From Entelurus aequoreus (lineage: Eukaryota; Chordata; Actinopteri; Syngnathiformes; Syngnathidae), in assembly GCF_033978785.1 (NCBI RefSeq), contig NC_084738.1, forward strand, positions 66,852,595 through 66,916,594: a stretch of DNA of 64,000 bases. Direction: 5' to 3'. Below are positions 31,643 through 44,224 of this stretch, in pieces. The notes below the pieces were generated by a model that ran no database searches, was not told where the DNA came from, and saw only the letters and a list, made by a program, of their open reading frames with translations. The position numbers and the translations under genes were made by a program. The first letter of the stretch is position 1. Each line of letters begins with the position of its first letter.

Positions 31643-32090
31643 ACACTACCGTTCAAAAATTTGGGGTCACATTGAAATGTCCTTATTTTTGAAGGAAAAG
31701 CACTGTACTTTTCAATGAAGATAACTTTAAACTAGTCCTAACTTTAAAGAAATACACTCTATACATTGCTAATGTGGTAAATGACTATTCTAGCTGCAAA
31801 TGTCTGGTTTTTGGTGCAATATCTACATAGGTGTATAGAGGCCCATTTCCAGCAACTATCACTCCAGTGTTCTAATGGTACAATGTGTTTGCTCATTGGC
31901 TCAGAAAGCTAATTGATGATTAGAAAACCCTTGTGCAATCATGTTCGCACATCTGAAAACAGTTTAGCTCGTTACAGAAGCTACAAAACTGACCTTCCTT
32001 TGAGCAGATTGAGTTTCTGGAGCATCACAATTGGAGAATTTCAATATGAAGTTTGTGAAACAGTTTTTTAATTAAAAGCATTTTTGAACA
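31643..32090 (+). mobile_element. Tc1/mariner-type 5' end fragment
   Basis: TACACTACCGTTCAAAAATT and TGGGGTCACATTGAAATGTC is the familiar terminal repeat of a widespread vertebrate Tc1-like family. The matching leader follows (CATTTCCAGCAACTATCACT, TTTCTGGAGCATCACAATTG). Similarity ends before any transposase codons. Confidence 0.82.
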
Positions 32091-32249
32091 GGAGGCCTTT
32101 TGTAATAAAAAAAAAAAAAAAGCTTAACAATGTAAGTTTTCATTAGAATCACTTCAGTAGTTTTTTCACAATCACACTGTTACTGCCACGCGGATTTGTA
32201 AACAGACAGTAGGCTCTTCTGTGTGTGCTTTTTCCTTACCTTGGTCATG

Positions 32250-32530
32250 AGAAGAAATCAATTCTTGTTTGGAATCTGCCATATCAGTCCATCATGCACA
32301 AAACCTGCTGTAAAATACTTGTAGGCATCCAGACTCTTGTATGCCTTAAGGTCCTTTCCAGTGTATGGAGATGGTGAATCGACGAGGTAAAAGGTACGGA
32401 TCCGTTGTGCCAACAAGGTTCAACTTCTCTCGGTAACGTTTCTTGGACTCTTCATCCAAATGCACAACTTCATTGGATAGCAAATCAGCCATAATTCGGA
32501 TGAAATCGGTGAAAATGTAGCGCAGAAATC
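32250..32530 (-). pseudogene. Decayed exon of a transposon-linked SWIM/YqaJ-type protein (uncertain)
   Basis: Minus-strand reading gives VVHLDEESKKRYREKLNLVG then TDPYLLP, a stop or frameshift, and then a region resembling AYKSLDAYKYFTAGFVHDG in another frame, ending near a GTAAGG donor at about 32243. This pattern (LDE-x-S-KKRY-x-EKL, DPY, KAYKSLDAY) is what I recall from large uncharacterised fish proteins carrying SWIM zinc fingers and YqaJ-like exonuclease regions. These are often multicopy and mobile. At least one frameshift makes this a remnant. Recall-based. Confidence 0.4.
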
Positions 32531-32639
32531 AAACCGAATCTGTACGAACACGTAGGAACGAGCTGACCGCTTGACCGGCAAGATGGCGGCGTAACACAAA
32601 GTCACGTGATAAAACCACGTGACTGCAAAGCCTCTACAT

Positions 32640-33395
32640 CAGGGGTGTCAAACGTACGGCCCGAGGGCCGGATCAGGCCCGCAAACTGGTTTTAACCGGC
32701 CCGCGGGATGAGTTTGGTAAGTATAAATATGGGCCGAAATTTTTGAATGAAACAAACTGCTGTTTCCACTAGATGTCGCAATACAAAAAATAAACCACAT
32801 GATGTTAGTACATCAGCCGAGGAAAATGAGCAAACTACATAAATAACATCCTATAATTTGATTTTGATATTTTTTTATCTTGATGGATTGAAAATGAACA
32901 CCAATGAGTTGACTAATGAACATTATCTAATAATTTATTCAGAAAGTATAAATAACGACAAACAAAGATGGAATACTATTAACTACAACATGTAGGTGTA
33001 AATAAACCCAACAACATTATGATTTGTACATTTTCAGAATGTGCTTGTTCTATTTTTAAACAAAGAAAACAATCTGAAGTTTTCTTTATTTTTAAGTTAT
33101 TGTGCCGTGATTTTACCAGTCTGGCCCACTTGGGCATAGATTTTCCTCCATGTGGCCCCCGATCTAAAATTACTTTGATACCCCTGATCTAAACTTTACC
33201 GCTGCTTGTATTTTTTTCCATATTTTATTGTAATATTTTCAGAATGTGTTTGTTCTATTTTTGGCCAAAGTAAGACAAAGAAAACAATCTGAAGTTATTT
33301 TTTTGTTTTAATGCTATGGTTGTAATAGTCCGGCCCGCGTGTGCACAGATTTTCCTCCGTGCGGCCCCTGAGCTAAAATGAGTTTGACACCCCTG
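32640..33395. mobile_element. Non-autonomous hAT element, perfect 8-bp TSD, duplicated right end
   Basis: Left end CAGGGGTGTCAAACGTACGG; right end, read inward, CAGGGGTGTCAAACTCATTT. CTCTACAT flanks both (32632-32639 and 33396-33403). The block from TTTCAGAATGTG to the terminus occurs twice (about 33039-33187 and 33238-33395). The first copy ends TTGATACCCCTGA, like an internal second terminus. Confidence 0.92.
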
Positions 33396-33517
33396 CTCTA
33401 CATCATAGAATTGCAGAATAAGAATGTAATATGTATGTTTATTTAATATTTTATTTAATGACATACATATTACCTTATATCGCACATAATAAAGTTATAT
33501 ACCGTAAGTTTGTGGGT

Positions 33518-33805
33518 CCTGGCCTGGAAAAGGTTAAAAGTTAAAGTTAAAGTACAATGATTGTCACACACACACTAGGTGTGGTGAAATGTGTCCTCTG
33601 CATTTGACCCATCTCCTTGATCACCCCCTGGGAGGTGAGGGGAGCAGTGGGCAGCAGCTGTGCCGCGCCCGGGAATCATTTTTGGTGATTTAACCCCCAA
33701 TTCCAACCCTTGATGCTGAGTGCCAAGCAGGGAGATAATGGCTCCCATTTTTATAGTCGGGGTTTGAACTCACGACCTACCCAACTCAGGGCGGACCCTC
33801 TAACC
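33518..33805 (-). mobile_element. tRNA-derived SINE, interrupted by a hAT element
   Basis: Plus-strand phrases AAAGTTAAAGTTAAAGTACA (tail side), TTGTCACACACACACTAGGT, ATCACCCCCTGGGAGGTGAG, GGAATCATTTTTGGTGATTT and TTTGAACTCACGACCTACCC (box B region, reversed) mark a common fish SINE in minus orientation. The head resumes after the hAT element at 34891 with GTCTAACCACTT. Confidence 0.88.
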
Positions 33806-34890
33806 CAGGGGTCACCAACCTTTTTGAAACCAAGAGCTACTTCTTGGGTAGTGATTAATGCGAAGGGCTACCAGTTTGATACACACTTCAATAAATTGCC
33901 AGAAATAGCCAATTTGCTCAATTTACCTTTAACTCTATGTTATTATTGATAATTAATGATATTTACACTTAATTGAACGGTTTAAAAGAGGAGAAAACAC
34001 GAACAAAATGACAATTAAATTTTGAAACAGTTTATCTTCAATTTCGACTCTTTAAAATTCAATATTCAACCGAAAAAAAGAAGAGAAAAACTTAAAAAAA
34101 GAATTTATGGAACATCATTAGTAATTTTTCCTGATTAAGATAATTTTAGAATTTTGATTAAATAGGTTAAAATCCAATCTACACTTTGTTAGAATATATA
34201 ACAAATTGGACCAAGCTATATTTCTAACAAAGACAAATCATTATTTCTTCTAGATTTTCCAGAACAAAATTTTTAAAAGAAATTCAAAAGACTTTGAAAT
34301 AAGATTTAAATTTGATTCTACAGATTTTCTAGATTTGCCCGAATCATTTTTTTGAATTTTAATCATAATAAGTTTGAAGAAATATTTCACAAATATTCTT
34401 CGTCGAAAAAACAGAAGCTAAAATGAAGAATTAAATTAAAATGTATTTATTATTCTTCACAATAAAAAAAATACATTTACTTGAACATTGATTTAAATTG
34501 TCAGGAAAGAAGAGGAAGGAATTTAAAAGGTAAAAAGGTATATGTGTTTAAAAATCCTAAAATCATTTTTAAGGTTGTATTTTTTCTCTAAAATTGTCTT
34601 TCTGAAAGTTATAAGAAGAAAAGTAAAAATAATTAATGAATTTATTTAAACAAGTGAGGACCAAGTCTTTAAAATATTTTCTTGGATTTTCAAATTCTAC
34701 TTGAGTTTTGTCTCTCTTAGAATTAAAAATGTCAGGCTAAGCGGGACCAGCTTGCTAGTAAATAAATACAATTTAAAAAATAGAGGCAGCTCACTGGTAA
34801 GTGCTGCTATTTTTAGAACAGGCCGGCGGGCTACTCATCTGGTCCTTACGGGCTACCTGGTGCCCGCGGGCACCGCGTTGGTGACCCCTG
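33806..34890. mobile_element. Non-autonomous hAT element inserted in a SINE
   Basis: Left end CAGGGGTCACCAACCTTTTT; right end, read inward, CAGGGGTCACCAACGCGGTG. Flanks are CTCTAACC (33798-33805) and GTCTAACC (34891-34898), a 7-of-8 match. The interior is AT-rich with no transposase. The target word is part of the SINE head. Confidence 0.9.
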
Positions 34891-34905
34891 GTCTAACCAC
34901 TTGAA

Positions 34906-35396
34906 GGGCCCATGCACTAACTAACACATGTGGTCCACAACAGAGAGGTAGCATCTCTCGCATGCATCTTGATAGCGGGCACACCTGCGAGCACATGGGT
35001 GTGCAATAAGCGGCATGGATCCCTCCCGGCGATAAACAGAGGAGCTTCTTTGTTGTGGGTTCCCGGCATTCCAGCAGGAGATCATCCTCTTCAACGTCTC
35101 CTGGATGGCACGACATGCTCATTGTCCGTCCCTCACACGCCGACTTGAAACGCACACGCTAACCACAACAAGCGCTTGTTTGCACGGCGGCCACGCCCGG
35201 CCGATAAGCGCTCGGTGACGATGTGGGCGTCTTCCCGCCTTTGAGGCTTTGCCATCCACACCGACCGAGTGGTCCCGATAAGCATCACACGTGGCTTCTT
35301 CTTGATATTAATCATGCCAGTGATGTCATTCCAAGCCAGTGAGATCTTCAAATATTTGGATGACTATTTGATGGGCATAGATTGTATGAATATATA
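34906..35396. other. Single-copy-looking sequence, no gene assigned
   Basis: Higher GC than its surroundings. ORFs up to 100 codons occur on both strands but without matching splice sites or recognisable domains. Could be unique intergenic DNA. Confidence 0.4.
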
Positions 35397-35512
35397 TCCT
35401 TCCATCCATTTTCTACCGCTTATTCCCTTTTGGGGTCGCGGGAGCCTATCTCAGCTACAATCGGGCGGAAGGCAGGGTACACCCTGGACAAGTCGCCACC
35501 TCATCACAGATA
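35397..35512 (-). mobile_element. L2-type LINE 3' tail fragment
   Basis: Plus-strand TCCATCCATTTTCTACCGCT, then TTGGGGTCGCGGGAGCCTAT and GTACACCCTGGACAAGTCGC, the reverse of the L2 tail seen at 1968-2116. Confidence 0.82.
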
Positions 35513-35642
35513 AATATATATACATACTTTAAATATCAAGCAAATATACTTACTTTTCACAATGTTTTCTTCTTCACTAAGGAACTAGATGAGGTGTGAA
35601 GGTTCCAATGCTGAAGTTGAAGTGAAATGCTGACAGGATGTA

Positions 35643-35880
35643 GTGAAGTGAAGTGAATTGTATTTATATAGCGCTTTTCTCTAGTGACTCAAAGCGCTTT
35701 ACATAGTGAAACCCAATATCTAAGTTACATTTTTAAACCAGTGTGAGTGGCACTGGGAGCAGGTGGGTAAAGTGTCTTGCCCAAGGACACAACGGAAGTG
35801 ACTAGGATGGCGGAAGCGGGGATCGAACCTGCAACCCTGAAGTTGCTGGCACGGCCGCTCTACCGGCCGAGCCATGCCGG
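35643..35880 (-). mobile_element. tRNA-derived SINE inside the left arm
   Basis: Reverse of the SINE at 28163: TATAGCGCTTTTCTCTAGTG, AGTGTCTTGCCCAAGGACAC, GGGGATCGAACCTGCAACCC and TGCTGGCACGGCCGCTCTAC. It splits GGATGTAG from AGTATGAATG in the arm, which the right arm shows as nearly contiguous. Confidence 0.92.
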
Positions 35881-35978
35881 TAGTAGTATGAATGTAAGAG
35901 TAGTTTGTTGGAATGGTTTGAATGTTGAGGAGTTTGAATTTCCAGGAAAACCGGAATTTGGTTTGGAACTTGGGAAAG

Positions 35979-36779
35979 TAGGGGTGTGGGGAAAAAATCG
36001 ATTCGAATTCGAATCGCGATTCTCACGTTGTGCGATTCAGAATCGATTCTCATTTTTTAAAAATCGATTTTTTAAATTTTTTTTTATAATTATTATTATT
36101 TTTTTTAAAATTATTTTTAAATTGATCAATCCAACAAAACAATACACAGCAATACCATAACAATGCAATCCCATTCCAAAAGCAAAGCCGAGCCAGCAAC
36201 ACTCAGAACTGCAATAAACAGAGCAATTGAGAGGAGACACAAACACCACACAGAACAAACCAAAAGTAGTGAAACAAAAATGAATATTATCAACAACAGT
36301 ATCAATATTAGTTACAATTTCAACATAGCAGTGATTAAAAATCCCTCATTGACATTATCATTAGACATTTATAAAAAAGAACAATAGTGTCACAGTGGCT
36401 TACACTTGCATCGCATCTCATAAGCTTGACAACACACTGTGTCCAATATTTTCACAAAAATAAAATAAGTCATATTTTTGCTTCATTTAATAGTTCAAAC
36501 AAATGTACATTATTGCAAACAGTTGATAAAACATTGTCCTTTACAATTATAAAAGCTTTTTACAAAAATCTACTACTCTGCTTGCATGTCAGCAGACTGG
36601 GGTAGATCCTGCTGAAATCTATGTATTCAATGAATAGACAATCCTTTTGATTCGGGAAATAAATCGTTTTTGAATCGAGAATCGTGTTGAATTGAAAAAA
36701 AATCGATTTTGAATCGAATCGTGACCCCAAGAATCGATATTGAATCAAATCGTGGGACATCCAAAGATTCACAGCTATA
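35979..36779. mobile_element. hAT-like element (TAGGGGTGTGGGG) inside the left arm
   Basis: Begins TAGGGGTGTGGGGAAAAAAT and ends CACAGCTATA, with CGATTCGAATTCGAATCGCG and GAATCGATTC-type inner words. TGGGAAAG occurs directly outside both ends (35971-35978 and 36780-36787). Removing it restores GGGAAAGTGTTAG as in the right arm. No transposase present. Confidence 0.88.
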
Positions 36780-36787
36780 TGGGAAAG

Positions 36788-39700
36788 TGTTAGTTTGAAT
36801 GTCCAGGACGAGTGGAATGTGTTGATGTTGGAATGGTTTGAATAGGTTGAAAAATGTGGGAATTGTGCAACTTGTAAAAAAAATGTCCCATTCATTTCAA
36901 TGGGAACTTCCTGGAAATTTGGGAATTTTGGGAAAAGTGGGATTCTTTTTGAAAATGATTAGGAGCATGAATGTCCTGAAAGAGCTGAATTGGTTGGTGT
37001 TGGAATTGTTTAAATCGGTCAGGAAATGTTGAAGTAGTAACCGTTTTTTAATGAATACGGAATTTCAGGAAAACCGGGAATTTTTCAAGTTCTTAAACCA
37101 GCTTGTTTTTTTTGTCCTCATTAAGAGGAATGTTTTGACAGTGGACTGGTTGAAGTGGGTTCTAAAATGTGAAAGGAGTCATCGAACTAAAAAAGGTTGG
37201 AAATAAAGTTAGAAAAAAACAGAATTTCCTGGAAAAATGGTTGTTTAAATTTCCAGGATGAATTGAATGTGTTGAAGGTGGGATGGTATGAATCGGTTGA
37301 AAAATGTGGGGATTGTGGAAGTTTGAAAAATTGATCATTCATTTTGAATAGGGAGAATGTCCCCGAAAAATTTAAATTCTAGGAAATCCGGGAATTTTTT
37401 TTAATTTGTTGAAGTAGAGCACACAATTCTTGAACAGGCTGAATATTTTGAAGTTGGAACGGTTTAAATTGGATACAAAATGTGGGAGTTTTGGAACTTG
37501 GAAAAATGTCTCATTCATTTCAATGGGAATTTCATGGAAATTTGGGAATTTTGGGAAAAGCGGGAATTTGGTATGGAACTTGGGAAAGTGTTAGTTTGAA
37601 TGTCCAGGATGAGTGGAATGTGTTGATGTTGGAATGGTTTGAATAGGTTGAAAAATGTGGGAATTGTGCAACTTGTAAAAAATGTCCCATTCATTTCAAT
37701 GGGAACTTCCTGGAAATTTGGGAATTTTGGGAAAAGTGGGATTCTTTTTGAAAAATGATTAGGAGCATGAATGTCCTGAAAGAGCTGAATTGGTTGGTGT
37801 TGGAATTGTTTAAATCAGTCAGGAAATGTTGAAGTAGTAACTGTTTTTTAATTAATACGGAATTTCAGGAAAACCGGGAATTTTTCAAGTTCTTAAACCA
37901 ACTTGTTTTTTTTGTCCTGATTAAGAGGAATGTTTTGACAGTGGACTGGTTGAAGTGGGTTCTAAAATGTGAAAGGAGTCATCGAACTAAAAAAGGTTGG
38001 AAATAAAGTTAGAAAAAAACAGAATTTCCTGGAAAAATGGTTGTTTAAATTTCCAGGATGAATTGAATGTGTTGAAGGTGGGATGGTATGAATCGGTTGA
38101 AAAATGTGGGGATTGTGGAAGTTTGAAAAATTGATCATTCATTTTGAATAGGGAGAATGTCCCCGAAAAATTTAAATTCTACGAAATCCGGGAATTTTTT
38201 AAATTTGTTGAAGTAGAGCACACAATTCTTGAACAGGCTGAATATTTTGAAGTTGGAACGGTTTAAATTGGATACAAAATGTGGGAGTTTTGGAACTTGG
38301 AAAAATGTCTCATTCATTTCAATGGGAATTTCATGGAAATTTGGGAATTTTGGGAAAAGCGGGAATTTGGTTTGGAACTTGGGAAAGTGTTAGTTTGAAT
38401 GTCCAGGATGAGTGGAATGTGTTGATGTTGGAATGGTTTGAATAGGTCGAAATATGTGCGAATTGTGCAACTTGGAAAAATGTCCAATTCATTTCAATGG
38501 GAACTTCCTGGAAATTTGGGAATTTTCGGGAAAAGTGAGAATTTTTTTGAAAATGATTAGGAGCATGAATGTCCTGAATGAGCTGAATTGGTTGGTGTTG
38601 GAATTGTTTAAATCGGTCAAGAAATGTTGATGTAGTAACCGTTTTTTAATTGAAAAATTTTATTATGGAATTTCGGGAAAACCTGGAATTTTTCAAGTTC
38701 TTAAACCAACTTGCTTTTTTTTCCTGACTAAGAGGAATGTTTTGACAGTGGAACAGTTGAAGTGGGTTGAAAAATGTGAAACGAGTACTAAAAAAGGTTG
38801 GAAATAAGGTTAAAAAAAAAAAAAAAGGAATTCCTGGAAATGTGTTGAACGTGGAAAAATGGTTGTTTGAATTTACAGGATAAATTGAATGTGTTGAAGG
38901 TGGAATGGTTTGAATCGGTTGAAAAAGGTGGGAATTGTGGAAGTTTGAAAAATTTGTATTTAATTTTGAATGGGGAAAATGTCCCTAAAAACACAGAATT
39001 CTTGGAAATTTGGGATTTTTTTTTTTTAATTGTTGAAAGGGAGCACATAATTCCTGAACAGGCTGAATATTTAGAAGTTGGAACGGTTTAAATCAGATGA
39101 AAAATTTGTAAGCTGTGGAACTTTGAAAAATGTCCCATTCTTTTCGGTGGGAATTTCATGAAAATTTGGGAATTTAGGGAAAAGCAGTAATTTTTGGAAA
39201 ACGATTAGGAGCATGAATGTCCTGAATGATTTGAATTGGTTGGTGTTGGAATTGTTTAAATCGGTCAAGAAATGTTGATGTAGTAACCGTTTTTTTTCCT
39301 TAGGTTGGAAAAAAGGTTAAAAAAAAACAAAACAGGAATTCCTGGAAATGTGTTGAACGTGGAAAAATGGTTGTTTGAATTTACAGGATAAATTGAATGT
39401 GTTGAAGGTGGAATGGTTTGAATCGGTTGAAAAAGGTGGGAATTGTGGAAGTTTGAAAAATTTGTATTTAATTTTGAATGGGGAAAATGTCCCTAAAAAC
39501 CCAGAATTCTTGGAAATCTGGGATTTTTTTTTTTTAATTGTTCAAAGGGAGCACACAATTCCTGAACAGGCTGAATATTTAGAAGTTGGAACGGTTTAAA
39601 TCAGATGAAAAATTTGTAAGCTGTGGAACTTTGAAAAATGTCCCATTCTTTTCGGTGGGAATTTCATGAAAATTTGGGAATATAGGGAAAGGCAGTAATT

Positions 39701-42700
39701 TTTGGAAAACGATTAGGAGCATGAATGTCCTGAATGAGCTGAATTGGTTGGTGTTGGAATTGTTTAAATCGGTCAAGAAATGTTGAAGTAGTAACCGTTT
39801 TTTAATCGAAAAATGGTATTACGGAATTTTGGGAAAACCCGGAATTATTCAAGTTCTGACTGAGAGGAATGTTTTGACAGTGGAACGGTTGAAGTGGGTT
39901 GAAAAATGAATTTCCAGGATGAGTTGAATGTGTTGAAGGTGGAATGGTTTGAATTAGTTGGAAAATGTGGGAATTGTGGAGGTTTGAAAAAAGCATAATT
40001 CATTTTAAATGGGGAAAACATTTCCCTAAAACTGGGAATTCGGGAAATTGTTGAGAGGGAGCACACAATTCCTGAACAGGCTGAATATTTTGAAGTTGCA
40101 ACGATTTGAATCAGATGAAAAATGTGGGAGTTGTGGAACTTTGAAAAATTTCCCATTCTTTTCAGTGGGAAATTCATGGAAATTTGGGAATTTCGGGAAA
40201 ATATTTTTGAAAATGCTAAAAAAATGTAAATGTTGTAAATGAGTTTAAATAATCGGTGTGGGAATTTTCCAAGTCGGTCGAGAAATGTTGAAGTCGTAAC
40301 ATTTTTAATTGAGAAATGGTATTGTGGAATTCCTGGAATTCCGTGAAAAAAGGGAATTTCTACAGTTCAAAAAACAACTTTGTTTTTTGTCCTGATTAAG
40401 AGGAATGATTGGATAGTGGAACGGTTGAAGTGGGTTGAAAAATGTGGAAGGAGACATCGCACTAAAAAAGGTTGGAAATAAGGTAAAAAAAAAACAGGAA
40501 TTCCTGGAAATTTGTTGAATGTGGAACAATGGTTGTTTGAATTTCCAGGATGAGTTGAATGTGTTGAAGGTGGAATGGTTTGAATTAGTTGGAAAATGTG
40601 GGAATTGTGGAGGTTTGAAAAATGCATAATTCATTTTTAATGGGAAAAACATTTCCCTAAAACTGGGAATTCGGGAAATTGTTGAGAGGGAGCACACAAT
40701 TCCTGAACAGGCTGAATATTTTGAAGTTGCAACGATTTGAATCAGATGAAAAATGTGGGAGTTGTGGAACTTTGAAAAATGTCCCATTCTTTTCAGTGGG
40801 AAATTCATGGAAATTTGGGAATTTCGGGAAAATATTTTTGAAAATGCTAAAAAAATGTAAATGTTGTAAATGAGTTTAAATAATCGGTGTGGGAATTTTC
40901 CAAATCGGTCGAGAAATGTTGAAGTCGTAACATTTTTAATTGACAAATGGTATTGTGGAATTCCTGGAATTCCGTGAAAAAAGGGAATTTTTACAGTTCA
41001 AAAAACAACTTTGTTTTTTGTCCTGATTAAGAGGAATGATTGGATAGTGGAACGGTTGAAGTGGGTTGAAAAATGTGGAAGGAGACATCGCACTAAAAAA
41101 GGTTGGAAATAAGGTTAAAAAAAACAGGAATTCCTGGAAATTTGTTGAATGTGGAACAATGGTTGTTTGAATTTCCAGGATGAGTTGAATGTGTTGAAGG
41201 TGGAATGGTTTGAATTAGTTGGAAAATGTGGGAATTGTGGAGGTTTGAAAAATGCATAATTCATTTTAAATGGGGAAAACATTTCCATAAAACTGGGAAT
41301 TCGGGAAATTGTTGAGAGGGAGCACACAATTCCTGAACAGGCTGAATATTTTGAAGTTGCAACGATTTGAATCAGATGAAAAATGTGGGAGTTGTGGAAC
41401 TTTGAAAAATGTCCCATTCTTTTCAGTGGGAAATTCATGGAAATTTTGGAATTTCGGGAAAATATTTTTGAAAATGCTAAAAAAATGTAAATGTTGTAAA
41501 TGAGTTTAAATAATCGGTGTGGGAATTTTCCAAGTCGGTCGAGAAATGTTGAAGTCGTAACATTTTTAATTGAGAAATGGTATTGTGGAATTCCTGGAAT
41601 TTCGGGAAAAACAGGAATTTTTACAGGTTTTTTTTTCAAAAAATGCTCAAAAAAATTAAATGTTGTGAATTAGTTTAAATAATCGGTGTGGGAATTTTCC
41701 AAGTCGGTCGAGAAATGTTGAAGTCGTAACATTTTTAATTGAGAAATGGTATTGTGGAATTCCTGGAATTCCGTGAAAAAAGGGAATTTTTACAGTTCAA
41801 AAAACAACTTTGTTTTTTGTCCTGATTAAGAGGAATGATTGGATAGTGGAACGGTTGAAGTGGGTTGAAAAATGTGGAAGGAGACATCGCACTAAAAAAG
41901 GTTGGAAATAAGGTTAAAAAAAACAGGAATTCCTGGAAATTTGTTGAATGTGGAACAATTGTTGTTTGAATTTCCAGGATGAGTTGAATGTGTTGAAGGT
42001 GGAATGGTTTTAATTAGTTGGAAAATGTGGGAATTGTGGAGGTTTGAAAAATGCATAATTTATTTTAAATGGGGAAAACTTGAGAGGGAGCACACAATTC
42101 CTGAACAGGCTGAATATTTTGAAGTTGCAACGATTTGAATCAGATGAAAAATGTGGGAGTTGTGGAACTTTGAAAAATGTCCCATTCTTTTCAGTGGGAA
42201 ATTCATGGAAATTTGGGAATTTCGGGAAAATATTTTTGAAAATGCTGAAAAAAATGTAAATGTTGTAAATGAGTTTAAATAATCGGTGTGGGAATTTTTC
42301 AAGTCGGTCGAGAAATGTTGAAGTCGTAACATTTTTAATTGAGAAATGGTATTGTGGAATTCCTGGAATTTCGGGAAAAACAGGAATTTTTACAGGTTTT
42401 TTTTTCAAAAAATGCTCAAAAAAATTAAATGTTGTGAATTAGTTTAAATAATCGGTGTGGGAATTTTCCAAATCGGTCGAGAAATGTTGAAGTAGTAACA
42501 TTTTTAATGGAGAAATGGTATTGTGGAATTCCTGGAATTTCGGGAAAAACAGGAATTTTTGCAGATTTTTTTTCAAAAAATGCTCAAAAAAATTAAATGT
42601 TGTGAATTAGTTTAAATAATCGGTGTGGGAATTTTCCAAATCGGTCGAGAAATGTTGAAGTAGTAACATTTGTAATGGAGAAATGGTATTGTGGAATTCC

Positions 42701-43340
42701 TGGAATTTCGGGAAAAACGGGAATTTTTACAGGACAAAAAACAAGTTTGTTTTTTGTCCTGATTAGGAGGAATGTTTTGACGGAGGAATGGTTGAGATAA
42801 GTTGAAAAATATGAAAGGAGTCATCGCACTAAAAAAGGTTGGAAATAAATACGTTTTTTTTTTAAAAACTGGAATTCCTGGAAATTTTTTGAACGTGGAA
42901 AAATGGTTGTTTGAATTTCCAGGATGAATAGAATGTGTTGAAAGTGGAATGGTTTGAATCAGTTGGAAAATGTGGGAATTGTGGAATTTTGAAAAATGGG
43001 AAATTCATGGAAATTTGGGAATTTCAAGAAAGGCCGGAATTTTTTTTTAGAAAATGCTAAAACAATTTAAATGTTGTGAATGACTTTAAATAATCGATGT
43101 GGGAATTTTCCAAATCGGTCAAGAAATGTTGAAGTAGTAACATTTTTAATTGAGAAATGGTATAGTGGAAATCCTGGAATTCCGGGGAAATTTTTTTACA
43201 GTCCTGATTAAGAGGAATGTTTAGACGGAGGAACGGTTGAAGTGGGTTGAAAAATGTGAAAGGATTAGTCGCCAGAAAAAAGGGTGAAAAAAGGGTTTCT
43301 GGGAATTCCTGGAATTTTTTTTTGAACTTGGGAAAATGAC
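36788..43340. repeat. Left-arm tandem array, GGAATG/TTGAATG family
   Basis: Complex tandem array built of recurring words such as GTGTTGAAGGTGGAATGGTT, TTGAAAAATGTGGGAATTGT, CATTTCAATGGGAACTTCCT and GTCCTGATTAAGAGGAATG. Higher-order spacing changes along the arm: about 800 bp near 36.9-38.5 kb, about 510 bp near 39.1-40.2 kb, and about 630-765 bp from 40.2 to 42.2 kb. ORFs on either strand are by-products. Confidence 0.9.
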
Positions 43341-44224
43341 AGTTCAGTCTTACATAAGGATTGTGAACACTTGTTTAAATGAATGTGCATGTAAAAATGT
43401 TAGGAGATCCCTGCAGTACCTCTGCTGACCGCTGGGGGCGGCATACTCTCTGTGAAGACCATGTTATGGAGTACAACAAAGTCCTATGAAATGATCCCCA
43501 TCTTCTCCTTTTTAAAATACAGTGTAAAAATGGCCAAATAATGACTATGCATGTTTGAATCCATCCGTGGGAAACAAAGGTGTTTCATCTGATCGCCCGC
43601 TCACACCTGCGAGCACTTCAGGTACCGCCACACAGCTGCGGTGCGTTCAAAGACTATCAGGCAGGTGGCCATTTTTTCCAGCCGCATAGACAACAACAAC
43701 ACACACACACACACACACACAAATTCCATGACACGGTGCTGGCTGAATGGAGGTCTCAGGTGTTTCCACCTTTGTGGTGTGACAATCGGCGAGGAAGCGA
43801 CAGAAAGTGAGCGAGACAGATGGAGAATGGCGCTGGAAGAGATATGACCTTTTCCTTTCTGGGCTGTGAAACTCCATCTGTCCTCATTGTCAGTGTGCTC
43901 CTTTGTGTCAGTGTGATGACACCACACTGCTGATACTTGACTCCTGCTTACATCCTTCCATGGCCTTCTACACTCAACTCTTCCTTTTGCCTTTCATGTC
44001 CCCCAACAACTTCACCTTGTTTTCATTTCCAACTCGGACTTTTCTGTGACTTCATCCACTTCTTTCTGCTGACTATGCAGTCCTTGGCTTTGGGCCTAAA
44101 CGGGTATGTAAGACCCTCGTGCACTGACTTCCTGTGCACTACCTTGCAGGTTTTACCACTTAGGTGTAAAATACTAAAGGGTCTAGATCCATCCTATCTT
44201 GCTGATTGTATTGTAGCATATACA
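43341..44224. other. Single-copy-looking spacer with short CA run
   Basis: Contains (CA)n at 43700-43721. A plus-strand ORF at 43937-44275 includes LDPSYLADCIVAYTPS, faintly like the C-terminal end of L2-type LINE ORF2. This was not strong enough to annotate. Otherwise nothing seen. Confidence 0.4.

Noticed and set aside
34853..35155. 100-codon minus ORF in single-copy-looking DNA
   Set aside because: It begins inside a SINE/hAT junction and lacks any recognisable domain; competing ORFs exist on both strands.
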